Assembly (NCBI GenBank): GCA_036172665.1
Contig: CM069871.1
Coordinates: 62,060,713-62,124,712, forward strand
Direction: 5' to 3'
Source: Prosopocoilus inquinatus
Taxonomy: Eukaryota > Arthropoda > Insecta > Coleoptera > Lucanidae
DNA length: 64,000 nt
Shown here: piece after piece, positions 34,900 to 46,583 of the stretch
Position numbering within the stretch: the stretch's first letter is position 1
Layout: each line of letters begins with the position of its first letter
Made by a program: the position numbers and the translations under genes
The notes under the pieces: generated by a model
The model's database searches: none
What the model saw: the letters and a program-made list of their open reading frames with translations, nothing else
Told to the model about the DNA's origin: nothing

Positions 34900-35765
34900 T
34901 TAGAGAGAAGTAAGTCGAACAGCTGTTTTCTTAACAGCAATGCACGTCGGCAACTCGATTCAAAACATCGGTCACTTAAACTGTTCTCCTTCTTTTGCAG
35001 TAGGTTCGACGATCTCGGAGGGGAAGTAAACTGGAACCGTTAATCGAGGTATTTTTTGGCTGTAACGTCTTCTAATTATTCAACAGCCGAGGAACTAGGA
35101 ATATTAAAATCAAGGCAGGGCGTGGCAGGACAGAAAAGCGCATCACCACCCACCCTTACTACTCCCTTCCGCCTATCTCCTGTACGACTTTCCTATCACT
35201 GGTTATAATATATGCCCAAATCTAACCGTTCTGAAGATATTTAACATTTTATCTAAAATCTGTCTTTTGCTGCCATTATTTTATTTATATTTAATTTTAA
35301 GAGAACAAATTTTGGTTCAGAGGCAGTTGATACTAAAAATGCGTTTACTGTTACAGGATGATCAAGATAATAAGCAAAACATCAGAAATTTCAAGATGAT
35401 GATTTAGATCTTAAATTATTCATTTAATGTTTTTTATGCTTTTATTCTTGTGAAAAGATCTGTAATGTTTTTTGAGAGCCTTAGAACCATTTGAGTAATT
35501 TCTTTTGAAACAAATAATTGTTTAAAGTAGGTGTGAGAAACAGGCAAAATAATTATTATACAAGTATTCGTTTTAAAATATTCTCTTGATAATATTTTTA
35601 CAATAATTTCCCTAAAAACTAGTGCTGTAAGAGGATACAATGCATTTAATTCAATTATTAACTCTTTGTTTAACTCGAAGTATATTTTTGGATATTAAAT
35701 TGTATTTTCTTAATTCAACTCTTGAACTTGAGCAAGCGTTTAAAAAATAACAATCTTAAATGCGT
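34900..35765. other. Unassigned DNA
   Basis: No gene or second repeat copy was recognised. A minus frame at 35434-35640 lies in AT-rich sequence and is likely chance. Confidence 0.5.
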
Positions 35766-35771
35766 TTGATA

Positions 35772-36176
35772 TCATAAAATTTTATTTAGCTTGATATAGA
35801 TAAGTAAAAAAGTCATACTTTCATTTAACGTATTTCGTACAGTGAAGTCAACGTACATAAACGATTTTAAATTAAATTTTAGCTTAAATGTAATGAGAAC
35901 ACAACTACTGTTAATAAAAATCACATTTCCAAAACTGTATATCTTGTTTCTTGAAAATATTTGACGACCTAACCTTGCCGAATTCGCTTTCAAAGCAAAA
36001 ATGGTAAGCCAATCGAAAAACAGAACACGGACAAACGTGGTTACATTAGACCAATGAAAAGTCTTGTTTTCAAACGGCACGGTAACGTCACCTCCAGGCA
36101 ATGTTGCTAAGTTTACAAGCAAATCAAACGCATATGCACAGTTGCAGAAACGTACCAACAAAATAAAGTGTAACAT
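35772..36176 (-). CDS. 134-codon open frame, doubtful
   Basis: An ATG at 36174-36176 opens 134 codons. The start is hydrophobic (MLHFILLVRFCNCAYAF), like a signal peptide, and NKT and NVT sequons follow. The second half becomes AT-driven (Ile, Asn, Lys, Phe), typical of chance frames. The frame overlaps a CCAAT-containing stretch, so part of it may be promoter DNA of something else. I do not recognise a family. Confidence 0.2.
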   Translation of the reverse strand: MLHFILLVRFCNCAYAFDLLVNLATLPGGDVTVPFENKTFHWSNVTTFVRVLFFDWLTIFALKANSARLGRQIFSRNKIYSFGNVIFINSSCVLITFKLKFNLKSFMYVDFTVRNTLNESMTFLLIYIKLNKIL

Positions 36177-36315
36177 TACGATATACTAAAATACATGTCA
36201 AATGCAAAACAAATGATTGTGTTCGAGACGCACCAATAAGATGGAAGTCGTAGTCAGCGTTAGCCAATTAGCATCAAGAATTAGAAAAGTTATCGTTACA
36301 TTAAGATCACGTGAT
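36005..36315. promoter_or_regulatory. CCAAT cluster with an E-box
   Basis: Four CCAAT words on the plus strand (36009, 36051, 36233, 36264) and a CACGTG at 36308 fall within about 300 bp, in sequence less AT-rich than its flanks. This could be a promoter, but no transcript start or first exon is evident on either strand. Confidence 0.25.
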
Positions 36316-36319
36316 TCTT

Positions 36320-37730
36320 TTTCACTTCGAAACTAATCAGGGCACTGTATCTTCAAAGATGACGAACAAAAACAGGGTTACCAACTTCTCTATTCAAGAA
36401 TTTTGAATGGTAATACTCCACTTCGAATTAGCCATTACCTTTTTAATTTCTTCTTTTTTTTTGATTAGCAGAGGAATGCTAAAATTTTCACATTTTGCAT
36501 TAACTTTTCAACATCTCTTGTGTTTACCTTTCTGGTCGCATTTTTCGACTTTTCGTGAATGTTTCATGCATGTTTCGGTTACCTATTTTCGAGACGTCTT
36601 TCGGTTAAATCTCAAATGTGCTCGTTCGGTTGAAACTGGTGAGTTAAGCGCCCTCTCTTAAAGGTAGTGAAAATTAGGTTAATAATTGATAAAGATTAAT
36701 AATTGAGAAGCACTTAATTACTAAGGCAAGGCAACTAGGAATTAAAGCGATGAAAGTCCCATTGTTTATCTGGGAGTAGTTTATTTAACAACGACGTTGG
36801 TGCGATTCAGCCTCAGGTAATTGAATGAGTTCATTAATTTTGTAGGTGATATGGAATTGGATATTCATAGAAACTTTAAAAAATGTAACCTTCATTTCGA
36901 AAGTAATAAAAAATAAACCGAAAATTCGAAAACAAGCTTTCAGAAATCGGAGTGCGTCCGGGTTAAAGCAACCCTACTTTATACGCACGTGCTTTAAAAG
37001 TTTTGAGAGATCTGAATATTTTGCCCCAGAAGTATAACAGTTGTACCAAAGAGCAAAAAGTTGCAAGTATCCTTAGGCCGTTCAACGAGTTGATTTTAAA
37101 CCCTTCCTTCCCCACATAAAAATTTCCGGTTCGCCTTTTTTTTTGTTTACTAAATTCTATTGAATCATCGGCGTATTTTGAGAGAGCAGCAGCTTTTGTG
37201 TGTAGAAAACTTCAAAAGAATTTCGAACTCTAATTAGCGTTCGGCGCAGTGTTGATTTTTCCTCCGCCAGAAAAATTTTCTGGAGCCACTCCGTGATACA
37301 TCCGGCGGAAAATAATCGGCGTTCCGCCTCTAATAAACAGCGCGTTTTTCAGAACTCGGGAAAAAGCACAACGCACCTGAAGGGAAACTAATCTACTAGC
37401 GCTCCGATAATTTAATCTGGTTTACGGCGCAACTTTTCGCGTCTGAATTTTCCGTCCGGGGAAAAACAGAGCTTAATTAGCTTTCGTGTTTTACAACTAG
37501 CCGGTCGACGGCGTTTAACCGAAAACAAAATAAAACGGTACAGTGTGGAAAGTTCCTTGTCACTATATCGTTTATCTAAATATTACATGAAACAGTGTAG
37601 TGTAACTTAAAGCCATTTAGGTCGCAGTGTAATAGGATATTGCGCATGACTTTTTGTTTTGGTTAAATTAAAGCAGTTTCAGAACGTAGCGCCATCTATT
37701 TATAAATTTTGTAGTAATTAAACTTTTTTC
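36320..37730. other. Unassigned DNA
   Basis: No supportable gene. 37100-37500 has an even composition with no second copy and resembles the unique intergenic islands elsewhere in the window. The plus frames at 36407-36661 and 36846-37037 lack motif or splice support. Confidence 0.45.
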
Positions 37731-37734
37731 TACA

Positions 37735-39136
37735 GAATATTGTATTGTAATGTTGTGTAAAGCACTTGCAAACATAGACTGGAAATACCTCTGCAGTTTT
37801 AAAGATGTCAATTCAGCATGCCAAGCTTTTTACAGCAAATTTAATGAAATACTTCATATGTATGTTCCAGTTGCTATCAAAAAGCATTACCGTTTTCCTA
37901 AGTGATATTCTCGTTGCCTTAAAACACTTATTAAACAAAAAGAAGCGGTGTGGAAAAAACTTAGGAGATATAAACTTAATGCTGACTTGCTCAGTTTTAA
38001 ACGGATTAGAAGAGAAATAAAAGCTCAAATCTAAATTGATTACAATGCTTATATACACAGAACACAAAACTCTGTTATTGACGATAGCAAAAATTTCTGG
38101 ACTTACGTTAAATCCAAAAACAACAAAACCAAATTTCCTAACACTTTACTTATTGAAGATAAAATAACTACGTCTTTCTGTGAAATAGTTGAAGCTTTTG
38201 CAGAATACTTTAGTAGCATTTTTCAAGCTAGCAATGATAGTTCCAAGACTGATTACAGTTCTCATCATGTCCTGCCTACTGTTAACATGCCCCTGAACCT
38301 TACAGTTTTTGAAGTCTCGGAGAAGGATGTTTGTATGACAATAAAAAAACTGAAAAATAATTTTACCTCAAGATTAGATGGTCTCCATCATTTTTTGTTA
38401 AAGATTGTACTCCTGTGCTAGCGGCTCCGCTAAGTTATTTATTTAATATGTCTTTAAAAACGTCCAGTTTTCCTAAGGTATGGAAATGTGCGAAAGTTAC
38501 TCCAATTCTTAAAAAAGGTAAATTGATTCCGTAAAAAATTATAGATTGGTAGCGGTACTGAATAATTTTGCCAAAGTATTTGAAATATTGATTTATAAAA
38601 ATATGTAGAAAGTTCTCAAAACTAATTTTATTAGTGATAATCAACATGGATTCATGAGTGGAAGATCTGCAGCTTCTAATTTGTGTAATTTTGGGCAGTT
38701 TGTATCTAATACCTTAGATAAATCAGAGTAAGTTGATGTAATCTATACAGATTTCGAAAAAGCTTTTGATAGAGTGAACCACAAGCTATTACTTCATAAG
38801 CTTTCACTTATCGGTTTCTGTCGCAATGTAGTTGATTTTTTTAATTCCTACTTGTCTATGAGAAAATCCACCGTAGTCTACCGAAGTGTTGAGTCAAGAC
38901 CTTATTTTTCGACGTCGGGTGTACCCCAAGGGTCTAATTTGGGTCCTCTTTTATTTTCCATTTATATTAATGATCTGACAGGAGTTATTAAATGTCATAA
39001 TTTATTATTTTCGGATGACGTTAATTTTTTTTTGTAAAATCAAAGATATCAGTTATTGTCAATTGTTACAACAACAGTTAGATCATCTGATTGAGTGGTG
39101 TACAATAAATAAACTAAATTTAAATGTGGATAAATT
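37735..39136 (+). pseudogene. Non-LTR retrotransposon (LINE) reverse transcriptase, broken
   Basis: A decayed ORF2: the linker before the reverse transcriptase (KALANIDWKYL at about 37760, then a Lys-rich region), the palm and its motifs. Visible motifs are QHGF near 38643, YTDFEKAFDRVNH at 38744-38782, GVPQGSNLGPLLF near 38928, and FSDD at about 39008-39019 where active enzymes have F-A-D-D. In-frame stops include TGA at 37903 and TAA at 38032, and there is a frameshift near 38397. The endonuclease is missing. The layout fits the jockey/CR1-like group; the exact clade is unclear. The element stops where the 882-bp repeat begins. Confidence 0.9.
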
Positions 39137-40018
39137 CACACAACAACATTCTCGTCATACTTAAAACAGTCCCTAATCCAATTATTCCGGTGTTCTCTTC
39201 AACTACAATTTCATATTTAAGAACTGCACTGCCTGTTTTAGCGATGAAATTATGTATATTATCTAACCGAATACATTAAAGTTCATTAGGTTTGAAGGAT
39301 ATTTATTATCTGCAGTGGCGTAACTGTGGCGCAAAGTAGAGGACCGTTTGACTTTATGTGATGTTGCGGTTTGAAGAACCACTTTCCAAAAGTCAACTGT
39401 ATTTCCGACGTCATATTCGACGCAAAATAATCGTATACGTATAACACAAATTGTGCCATGCCTCGAAACAGTTTTGTGGTGCAATTCGCAGACTGTTTTT
39501 ATCCTGTGACCAGCAGAAAATTTGACACATATTGATTTTATTATTATTGATTTCTCAGAAAAATTTATTCTTTATGAAAGCCCCAGCATCTTCCCAGACT
39601 CATGATTCAAGTATCAAAGTTTGAATATCTCTTGTCATCTACCGATGAAATCAAGATATTTGAAATCGACATAAGAGTAAAGTACCTTTGTTTTTCAAGA
39701 TACGCAATAATATTATTTGAGAAGGTTAACTATTTTCCATGAACACAGAGATTTTCTTACTAAATCATTTACAAAATAGTACGCATAATTAATTTGACAT
39801 CTTGAATGCGATGCGAAGATAAAAAACATAATATTCCATTAGAAAAATTGAAAATCTCGAAAACCTGATTATCATTTGTTTTTTTGAAAGTACCATAAAA
39901 TCGAAGAGGAAAGATCCTAAAGCTTTCCTAATTTAAGTTAAATCGTAAAAATACAAATAAGAAAGATAGCTACTGTAACGGCTTCCCATGAACACCCTGT
40001 ATATTTCTAACTTTCTGA
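39137..40018 (-). repeat. 882-bp dispersed repeat, copy 1, inside LINE sequence
   Basis: Nearly identical to 46584-47484. One end is ACACAAC[AC]ACATTCTCG, the other CACCCTGTATATTTCTAACTTTCTG. The ACAGGGTGT motif therefore stands at only one end, and no matching inverted terminus is visible. It separates two LINE pieces that share about 250 bp. The shared hairpin motif occurs near 39366 in diverged form. Minus frame 39263-39484 is not coding. The class is unknown; it could be a truncated DNA transposon. Confidence 0.85.
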
Positions 40019-40036
40019 CAACTAGGACAACTAGAA

Positions 40037-40500
40037 GAGTTGAGTCAAGACCTTATTTTTCGACGTCGGGTGTACCCCAAGGGTCTAATTTGGGTCCTCT
40101 TTTATTTTACATTTATATTAATGATCTAACAGGAGTTATTAAATGTCATAATTTATTATTTGCGGATTACGTTAAATTTTTTTGTAAAATCAAATATATC
40201 TGTGATTGTCAATTTTTACAACAACAGTTAGATCATCTGTTGAGTGGTGAACAATAAATAAACTAAATTTAAATGTGGATAAATGTAAGGTTGTTACATA
40301 TACTAGAAAAACAAATTTAGTTGAGTATGATTACCGGATTGGATCTTCTGTGGTGGAGAGAAATGAAAAGATTAGAGACTTAGGAGTAACTTTTGACACC
40401 CGATTCACTTTTGAAGCACATTCGAGAAATTACTAACAAAGGTTTACGAATGTTAGGATTTTTTATACGCAGTACTCGAGAATTAATAATAATAATAATA
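40037..40500 (+). pseudogene. LINE reverse transcriptase fragment, second piece
   Basis: It starts at VESRPYFSTSGVPQGSNLGP, repeating 38888-39134 of the first piece with few changes. It then continues where that piece stops (NVDKCKVVTYTRK, KIRDLGVTFD, then a thumb region GLRMLGFFIRSTRE after a frameshift) and ends near an (AAT)n tract. The catalytic word is FADY (Asp replaced by Tyr, 40168-40170). The 250-bp overlap means this is either a second 5'-truncated copy of the same family or a duplication made with the 882-bp insertion. Confidence 0.85.
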
Positions 40501-40505
40501 ATAAT
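40486..40505 (+). repeat. (AAT)n microsatellite
   Basis: About six AAT units at the 3' end of the recognisable LINE sequence. LINEs of this type often end in such tracts, but coding sequence just before it means the true 3' end is missing. Confidence 0.7.
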
Positions 40506-40509
40506 GTTT

Positions 40510-42990
40510 GTACTGAAAACACATCTATATTTTTAGTGTTTTTTTACCCCAGCTTTCTTTTAGTTTCCAGATTATAAAAGTGGAAATTAAATTCTGCGCA
40601 GTGATTCGTATCTTAGGCGATATAAACCTGCGGGCTTTAATCTTGCTATTTAAGTAACGTAAACTCCTGGACAAAATCGTTATTTTGAATCAAAAAGTGT
40701 TACAGTTTTCTATATTTACTTTCTTTGAATTCGAACTCCTCTTTATTATAATCTATTTTATCAGGGGCATTTTTTTCCACCACGCAATTTATCACTCTTG
40801 GATTTTTGATTATGAGAGATCTTTCCAATATCAACAATTGAGGTGGTTTCCTTTAATTGCCATCTGCCACTCATCTGATTATCGTTTAATGTATATATTT
40901 AAATCGTTTGGGGGATAAATAAAGTTGCAAGTGGCAATGAAGATAGTTTACTACGTTTGGAAAGTATATACAGGGTGTTACAGAATCCCGATGAATTAGG
41001 AAAACAGCATTTTGTGTGTCTTACCAAAAAAACAACACTAACAAAAGTGTTGTAGGTTTGGATTCTACACAGTTTAAAATTATATTGAACTATACTACAG
41101 GGTGTCTCAAAACCTCTGTCTTTAAATGAAACTGTAAGTTCGCCGTTACATGAGAGATTGATTCTCCAAATCTGAGATTTTTTTGCCCAAAAATGAAATA
41201 CTGACCTATCACAAGAGAGCGCAGTCCCTTTGTTTTGAAATCTCTGCTTGGTTTACGAATTGTTTCTGCAATTTATTCCGATAAAAGGAATAAATCGTAA
41301 TTAAACTTTTTATTTACGTTTAGAAGAATTCGGTCAAGGTCTTGTATCTTGTATTGTATAGAATATGAATCCGACTTGCGCACATCGGCATGTTTATTTG
41401 TATTTTCAACATGCGTTAAGTAAGAATATTTGTTTACGCACTTCTTGTAATAGACAGTAACAATTATGTTAAAAACGAGTACATAGTCTTCGTTAGATTT
41501 TACCTGAAGAAATTAAACATCTTAGTACGCTAGTTTTGTAACTGCGCTGAAAATTCGTAAAAATATTTTTTAATTATTGCAATAGCTGCACAATAAGTAT
41601 TACAAGAGCAGAAACTATGTCTATTGTAAAAAAGGAAAGCAAGAATTGGAGTATGATACGATGAAAAAATTAAATAAATTAGATTGCCTGTACACACAAT
41701 AATCTATGAGTTCAAAATAAGTGATTGAATAACTTCGCCAGCTCTCAATCGAACTATTTTATTAATTGTTCACATTCCAACACAAAACACATGTTTCTAC
41801 AAGGATAATCTTGAACCTGAATTTCTGCGTCGGCTTAAACCATAAAGACATAAAAGCTCTCGCCTAGTGCAGACATTTATTTCGTCGTTTATTCGAAGTT
41901 TTAATAAAGAAACAAATTTATTTTTGCTTTACAAATACAATAAACTGTAGTAATCAACATTGTAAGTTAATTATTGGCAATTTCCAAATTAATATGATGT
42001 AAGAATTTCCAATTTTTCGATCGCCTTTAGATAGATTTTCTTAAATTTAACTGTTAAAGTACGGATTAGCACAAAACTAATCATCAATTAATGCAACACC
42101 CACGGAATATTTTAAACTATTAAGAACTTACTTAGTTACAAAATTTATCTGCTTTTAAAATTAACAAAAAACACGATACTTGACCTGCCTTAAGTACAGT
42201 ATCTGTGCATTAGGTCATGGTCTGCGTTTTTATGACTTTTTATGGCCTCGAACGTCTGAGAATAGTTGAAAACCAAGCTCCGTCGGAACATTTGAGCTGC
42301 ATTCAGCGACCATCAAAGAATTTCTATGAAAAAGTCAAATAATCTTTATTTGCGTTATTATTGCTATCTGACCAATAGTTGTATAACAAAGTTTGCTTCT
42401 TTTCTTGACCACTATTTGTGGTTTCTATTAAAGGCAAACGTTTAGAGACATACTGTATATTAAATTCTGGATTCTGGGTAATATATATATCCTTTTTAAT
42501 TAAAAAAAAAACACAGTCAAAAATATTATTCAATTATAATATAGTTCGTAGTTAATTACTAAGGTAAATTAAAGTTTCAGTACTCGTCCTAAAACGTGTT
42601 TCAATTCGCTCTTTGTGAACGTTTTTTACGTTACGTTTTTTATTAACATCGAAATCGTCGAATGCAAAAAAAGTCCTATATTTTTTAAAAACTTGCAAAT
42701 GGGAAGTACTATGTGAATTTTCAGCTTGATAAAATGTGTTTATTTGAAAATAGTGAATACGTTATGCCGTCCTAAAAAATCACCGTGCTGCATTATTTAA
42801 TTACGTGTGACGTTTCTAGTGGAATCGTTTGTGTTTGCAAAATGGTAGATAATTACCAGCGGCCCTGCAGTTTTGCTTGCGTAATTCAAAATCCATTAAT
42901 TTTTTTTTGGGTTTACTTGTATATCCAAAGATAAGTCATTTGTGTGGATTGCAGTATAACGCACTTCACGTTGTTCCTTTAATAAGAATA
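40510..42990. other. Unassigned AT-rich DNA with two element ends
   Basis: TACAGGGTGTTACAG near 40971 and TACAGGGTGTCTCAAAAC near 41097 look like element termini 126 bp apart in the same orientation. No partner ends were found. The remainder to 42990 is AT-rich without recognisable coding. Confidence 0.4.
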
Positions 42991-43001
42991 CGAAAGACAA
43001 A

Positions 43002-45817
43002 ATGTATGGTAAATATATTTTTCTTGCAATCTTGATCGTAATGGTCGCCGATGGACTTAATATTAGTCGTGAAAGGGTAAGTTATTTAAAAAAATGGCGA
43101 CGAAAAATTTTTCATTGCTTTTGCAGCTAAACGTATTCAGTGGGTTCAAAGATTTTGAAGGATTACCGGTAAGTTCATTCTGTAAGCGCTCTGAATATGT
43201 ATTTTCAGATAACACAGATAACTATTTCTGTGAAATTAGAAAAATATCTGTAACATGTACTTTTAAGAATAAAATTTCCTACTTCCTTAAATAATTTTTC
43301 TACGACTTACATATTTTTACTTAATGTGCTCTAAAACTCTTGTAAACTGCGATCGGTAATCCATACTCGAATATATATTATATATTATTATAATTTATGT
43401 ATAGATTATATATTGAATATTTAAATATTCAAATAATGAAAAAATAAAACAACACCCCTTATGGTTTGAACTTCGTGATGCATAATAGAGGATTGTGTAG
43501 GTCTTATACAGGGTGTTCTTTTACTGTGCAAATATTTAAACCTGTAATGCATCACCATAAATGGCAACGATTGAACTCATATTCCTTAACAGAAAGTTAA
43601 TAATTTTCGAGAAAGATGCTTAGGCAGATTTTTGCCAAACCGTTTGAGAAGTGCTGGCATAACTAAGGAGTGTAGGTGGCTAAGCTTTCGAGCACGCGGC
43701 TGTCTGTTTGAATGACGACGCGTGCTCGAAAGCTTATAGCTTAATTAAGCTAAGCTTAAATAGGTTAATCGGTCAGTGTTTAACGCGGTTTAACCTTGTG
43801 CATGCACCCTGTCGTGAACGAACGTATGTTTGATTCGTATGACGCATATTAACAAATCATAATGGCTTTTGTAAACAGGTAAAAAGACCTGCCGGAAGTC
43901 TCACAGCCATTTGGCAAATTTTTGCATGCGGAAGGAAACGAATTTCGAAAACTTTCGGTTTACGTGAGTTCATATTCATTTTCACAAAATATTAAAAAAG
44001 AATCGATCTTACAAATTAAAGATTCAATTAATTCGATTACGAAATCTTCGGGTCAATCAACATTTTAAACCTGCCTGGATTTATTAAAACAAATGCAACC
44101 TCACTCCAAGTAAGTAATTGCATTTTCAAGTATTTTTTCAAATTATAGACCGACGATTATAATTGCAAGACGAAAAATACGCCTTAAAATTGGGGATGAG
44201 TTAAATAATCACATCGTCGTCATCCATCGTGTTATTTTTCACAAGTAATAAATAAATTGCGTTTCCATTTCTTAAGTGTGTTTTTACAACACCGGCCGCC
44301 TCTTCGATTGATGCGCTTAAGGTAGGATGGTATTTAAATAAATGTAACATTAATTTCCTCAGTGAATTAAAATTTTAAATAAAGTAATAACTAAACGATA
44401 TCATCGATACTTTTTTATTTGCACACAGTAAAAGAACACCCTGTATAACGTTTACCGAACTAAAGTGTGAAACGAAATATATAATTGTTTGAATAATAGT
44501 GTATTAAAAAGCAAGTTTCACAAGACATTTTATTTTAGCGCGCGCGTCAGGTTAGAAAATGAGCAAATGGACAAGTGCATTAGTGTGTTCTACACTATTT
44601 TTTCCATTTTGGTTCTTCGATGAAAAATAAGTTAGTAGCTGGCGCTTAAAATAATTGCAAATAACGATTAGCAAGTTGTGTTTATAATTACATACCGGGT
44701 GTTTGTGAAATATGTACAGAATTTAAATCTGTAACACATCACCATAAATGGGAACGATTGAACTTACGTGTCCTTAACAAAAGGTTTGCACATTTCTAGA
44801 AAATTGCAGTCGAAAATCGGGCAAGAAATAATCGTACGTCTATGACTTTGAGGTAAGTCAAGAAAAGGAAATTTTATTGGAATAAAAAACAGAAGTGCGA
44901 TTAAGCAGTAACCTTTCCCGAAGTCGAAAGGGCAATAAAAGCGTTGTTTTAACGTCGCAATAAGTCAAATTATAGCTGCGCGAAAGAATTTGCTTCATTT
45001 TTTCTGATTACGACACATAATTTATTGCTCCGTATTCTTTGGGATCAACAGTTTAATTTGTAAAAAAGTGATTGAACGAGTTAGAGCTAAATATGATTAC
45101 TACCTACATAGTATTATTAATTATTAAAGTGCCGCAATTCGCGAACGGCGAGAGAGCAGAATTTCAGAGGAGTGTATTCATAATGCCATCGACAGTATTT
45201 GCGCTAATCCTGACATGCACACGAACGCAAGAATCACTTTTTCGCCGAACCCGGTTGTCTGTCGCTAATGATGGACGCCACGTCGAACAATTGTTATAAA
45301 CATTTCTAATGTCTAATAGTGAGCGTTTGTTTGAATGTTATCCTCCACACAGATGATATTTGGTGAGTGTGTCTTACATATTAGTCATTCCCGCGATGTT
45401 TACTGTCTACGATCAGAGAAGCAAGTTACGTAAGTTTTTCTTTGTTATTTCATGAGTGCCGAATATTGGACAGATAAGGGAATTTTCTTTTTGTTAAACG
45501 AATAATTTTTTTTGTATTTTTATCGTGTTGTCTGTGCTCTTGGTGTACTGTGGTTAAAAATTTTGCACTTGTTTTGCAAACACTCTGAATTTTGTGAGCT
45601 TATAAGAATTTAATAAAACATTTTTTGTTATTTGACAAGTTCATTACAAGAGCCTAACAATTTATATTTTTCATTCCAGCTTACAGTAAAACCTATTGTG
45701 AATTCTACACGAAAACTTGTGGATGATATAGTACGTATTCAATCAAATTTTTTATCATTTTAATTTCATTATTGTTTTCATTGGTTGCAGATACGTGTGG
45801 TAGATGGACAGGAATAG
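43002..45817 (+). CDS. Small secreted peptide gene, four exons, 64 residues
   Basis: Exons are 43002-43076, 43127-43168, 45680-45730 and 45791-45817. All introns are phase 0 with good sites (AGG|GTAAGT, CCG|GTAAGT, ATA|GTACGT; acceptors TTTTGCAG, CATTCCAG, GGTTGCAG). ATG has the insect-like context ACAAAATG. Residues 1-18 form a signal peptide (hydrophobic YIFLAILIVMVA); the mature part of about 46 residues has sequons NIS (20) and NST (47), no Cys, and a likely amphipathic helix in PIVNSTRKLVDDI. The stop is TAG. AATAAA follows at 45932. Introns 1 and 3 are 50 and 60 bp; intron 2 is 2.5 kb and holds two transposon remnants. Further phase-0 exons in it cannot be excluded. Family unknown; a secreted peptide or glycopeptide is inferred. 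Confidence 0.72.
43504..44448. mobile_element. DNA-transposon-like element, copy 1 (perfect 25-bp TIRs)
   Basis: TIRs 43504-43528 and 44424-44448 are perfect inverted 25-mers containing ACAGGGTGTTCTTTTACTG; weaker pairing continues through GCAAAT. Length is 945 bp with no long frame, so it is non-autonomous. It is homologous to 60235-61364 throughout. A nested 18-bp palindrome (43681-43698 with 43719-43736) is absent from the other copy. The outer TTATA/TATAA could include the target duplication. It lies in intron 2 of the small peptide gene. Confidence 0.85.
43681..43736. repeat. 18-bp perfect palindrome nested in the element
   Basis: Arms 43681-43698 and 43719-43736 (TAAGCTTTCGAGCACGCG and its complement) are perfect around a 20-base loop. 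The matching part of the 60.2-kb copy lacks the arms. Confidence 0.85.
44692..44805 (+). repeat. Truncated relative of the TIR element
   Basis: ATACCGGGTGTTTGTGAA followed by CACATCACCATAAATGG and AACGATTGAACT matches the left 110 bp of 43504-44448 with substitutions. The rest of the element is not recognisable. Confidence 0.7.
45072..45299 (+). other. Open frame inside intron 2, not assigned
   Basis: From an ATG near 45093 it reads about 68 codons starting with a hydrophobic run (MITTYIVLLIIKVP). It could be an alternative first exon of the peptide gene, but no donor joins it in frame and the C-terminal part has no recognised motif. Probably chance. Confidence 0.15.
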
Positions 45818-45931
45818 TTTAGTTGCAAGCAGCAGAAAGCTGAAGCACTCCATTTTCCGAAAATGAATGGCACTTGATTGTATTTGTACAACTATTTTCA
45901 ATCGTGTGAATAGCATTAGGCAAATATTAAA

Positions 45932-45937
45932 AATAAA
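45932..45937 (+). other. Poly(A) signal AATAAA of the small peptide gene
   Basis: Lies 115 bases after the stop codon. The 3' UTR is short and the cleavage site is expected near 45950-45960. Confidence 0.6.
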
Positions 45938-45959
45938 ATGTGATGTTCAAATTACGTCT

Positions 45960-46580
45960 CATCATATTATTATCAACTTTTTCGGTGTCAGCCGAATCTG
46001 TACTAGTAAGCTAGTAATTCGCTGACCAATTAATTAGTGTTTAATTGTGTAAATTGCGAGCATGGAATGAACATACATTGCAGGGATATTGGGCTATAAT
46101 TAACGTTTTAATTAATTAACCCTGCGCAAATTATAGTGTCGGTAATCTCTGTAAAGTATTAGTTATCATTTGGTAGTAACATTAACAATTTTTTAATGAC
46201 GTGGGGTTTTAGTGTGAAACATTTGAAATCGAGTAAGATTGAAACGTTTTTGAATTTTCTAGCATCACGAATTCAAGAGCGCAAACATTTTATTACTTAA
46301 TTATGACTTGTCCTCGCAATGGTTAACTTCTCTCTAGAGGTATTCTTTTTCCGTCCCCCCGTTTATTTTCATTTTTGCTATTATATAAAATAAATAAACG
46401 GGCAATTTATTAACAAGATAATTCTCATGTTATAAAAGTAAGAACCGTACATTTACGGCCATTAAGCGGTGGTCCAATGTCGGGCGATAATGCTCGGACC
46501 GTATATTAATTAGGTTTCGGTGTAAAACGGCGCAATTTTACACGCGTCTCACATTCACAAATCCACATAAGAATTAATGT
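45960..46580. other. Unassigned DNA
   Basis: AT-rich spacer between the small gene and the second 882-bp repeat copy; nothing recognisable. Confidence 0.5.
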
Positions 46581-46583
46581 GTA

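Noticed and set aside
42990..43010. Assigning the small peptide to a known antimicrobial or neuropeptide family
   Set aside because: It has no cysteine pattern and no clear amidation or dibasic processing layout, and no family match that I recognise.
45351..45372. Possible 10-nt microexon between a CACACAG acceptor and a GTGAGT donor in intron 2 of the peptide gene
   Set aside because: Its length would break the phase-0 joining of exon 2 to exon 3, which fits without it.
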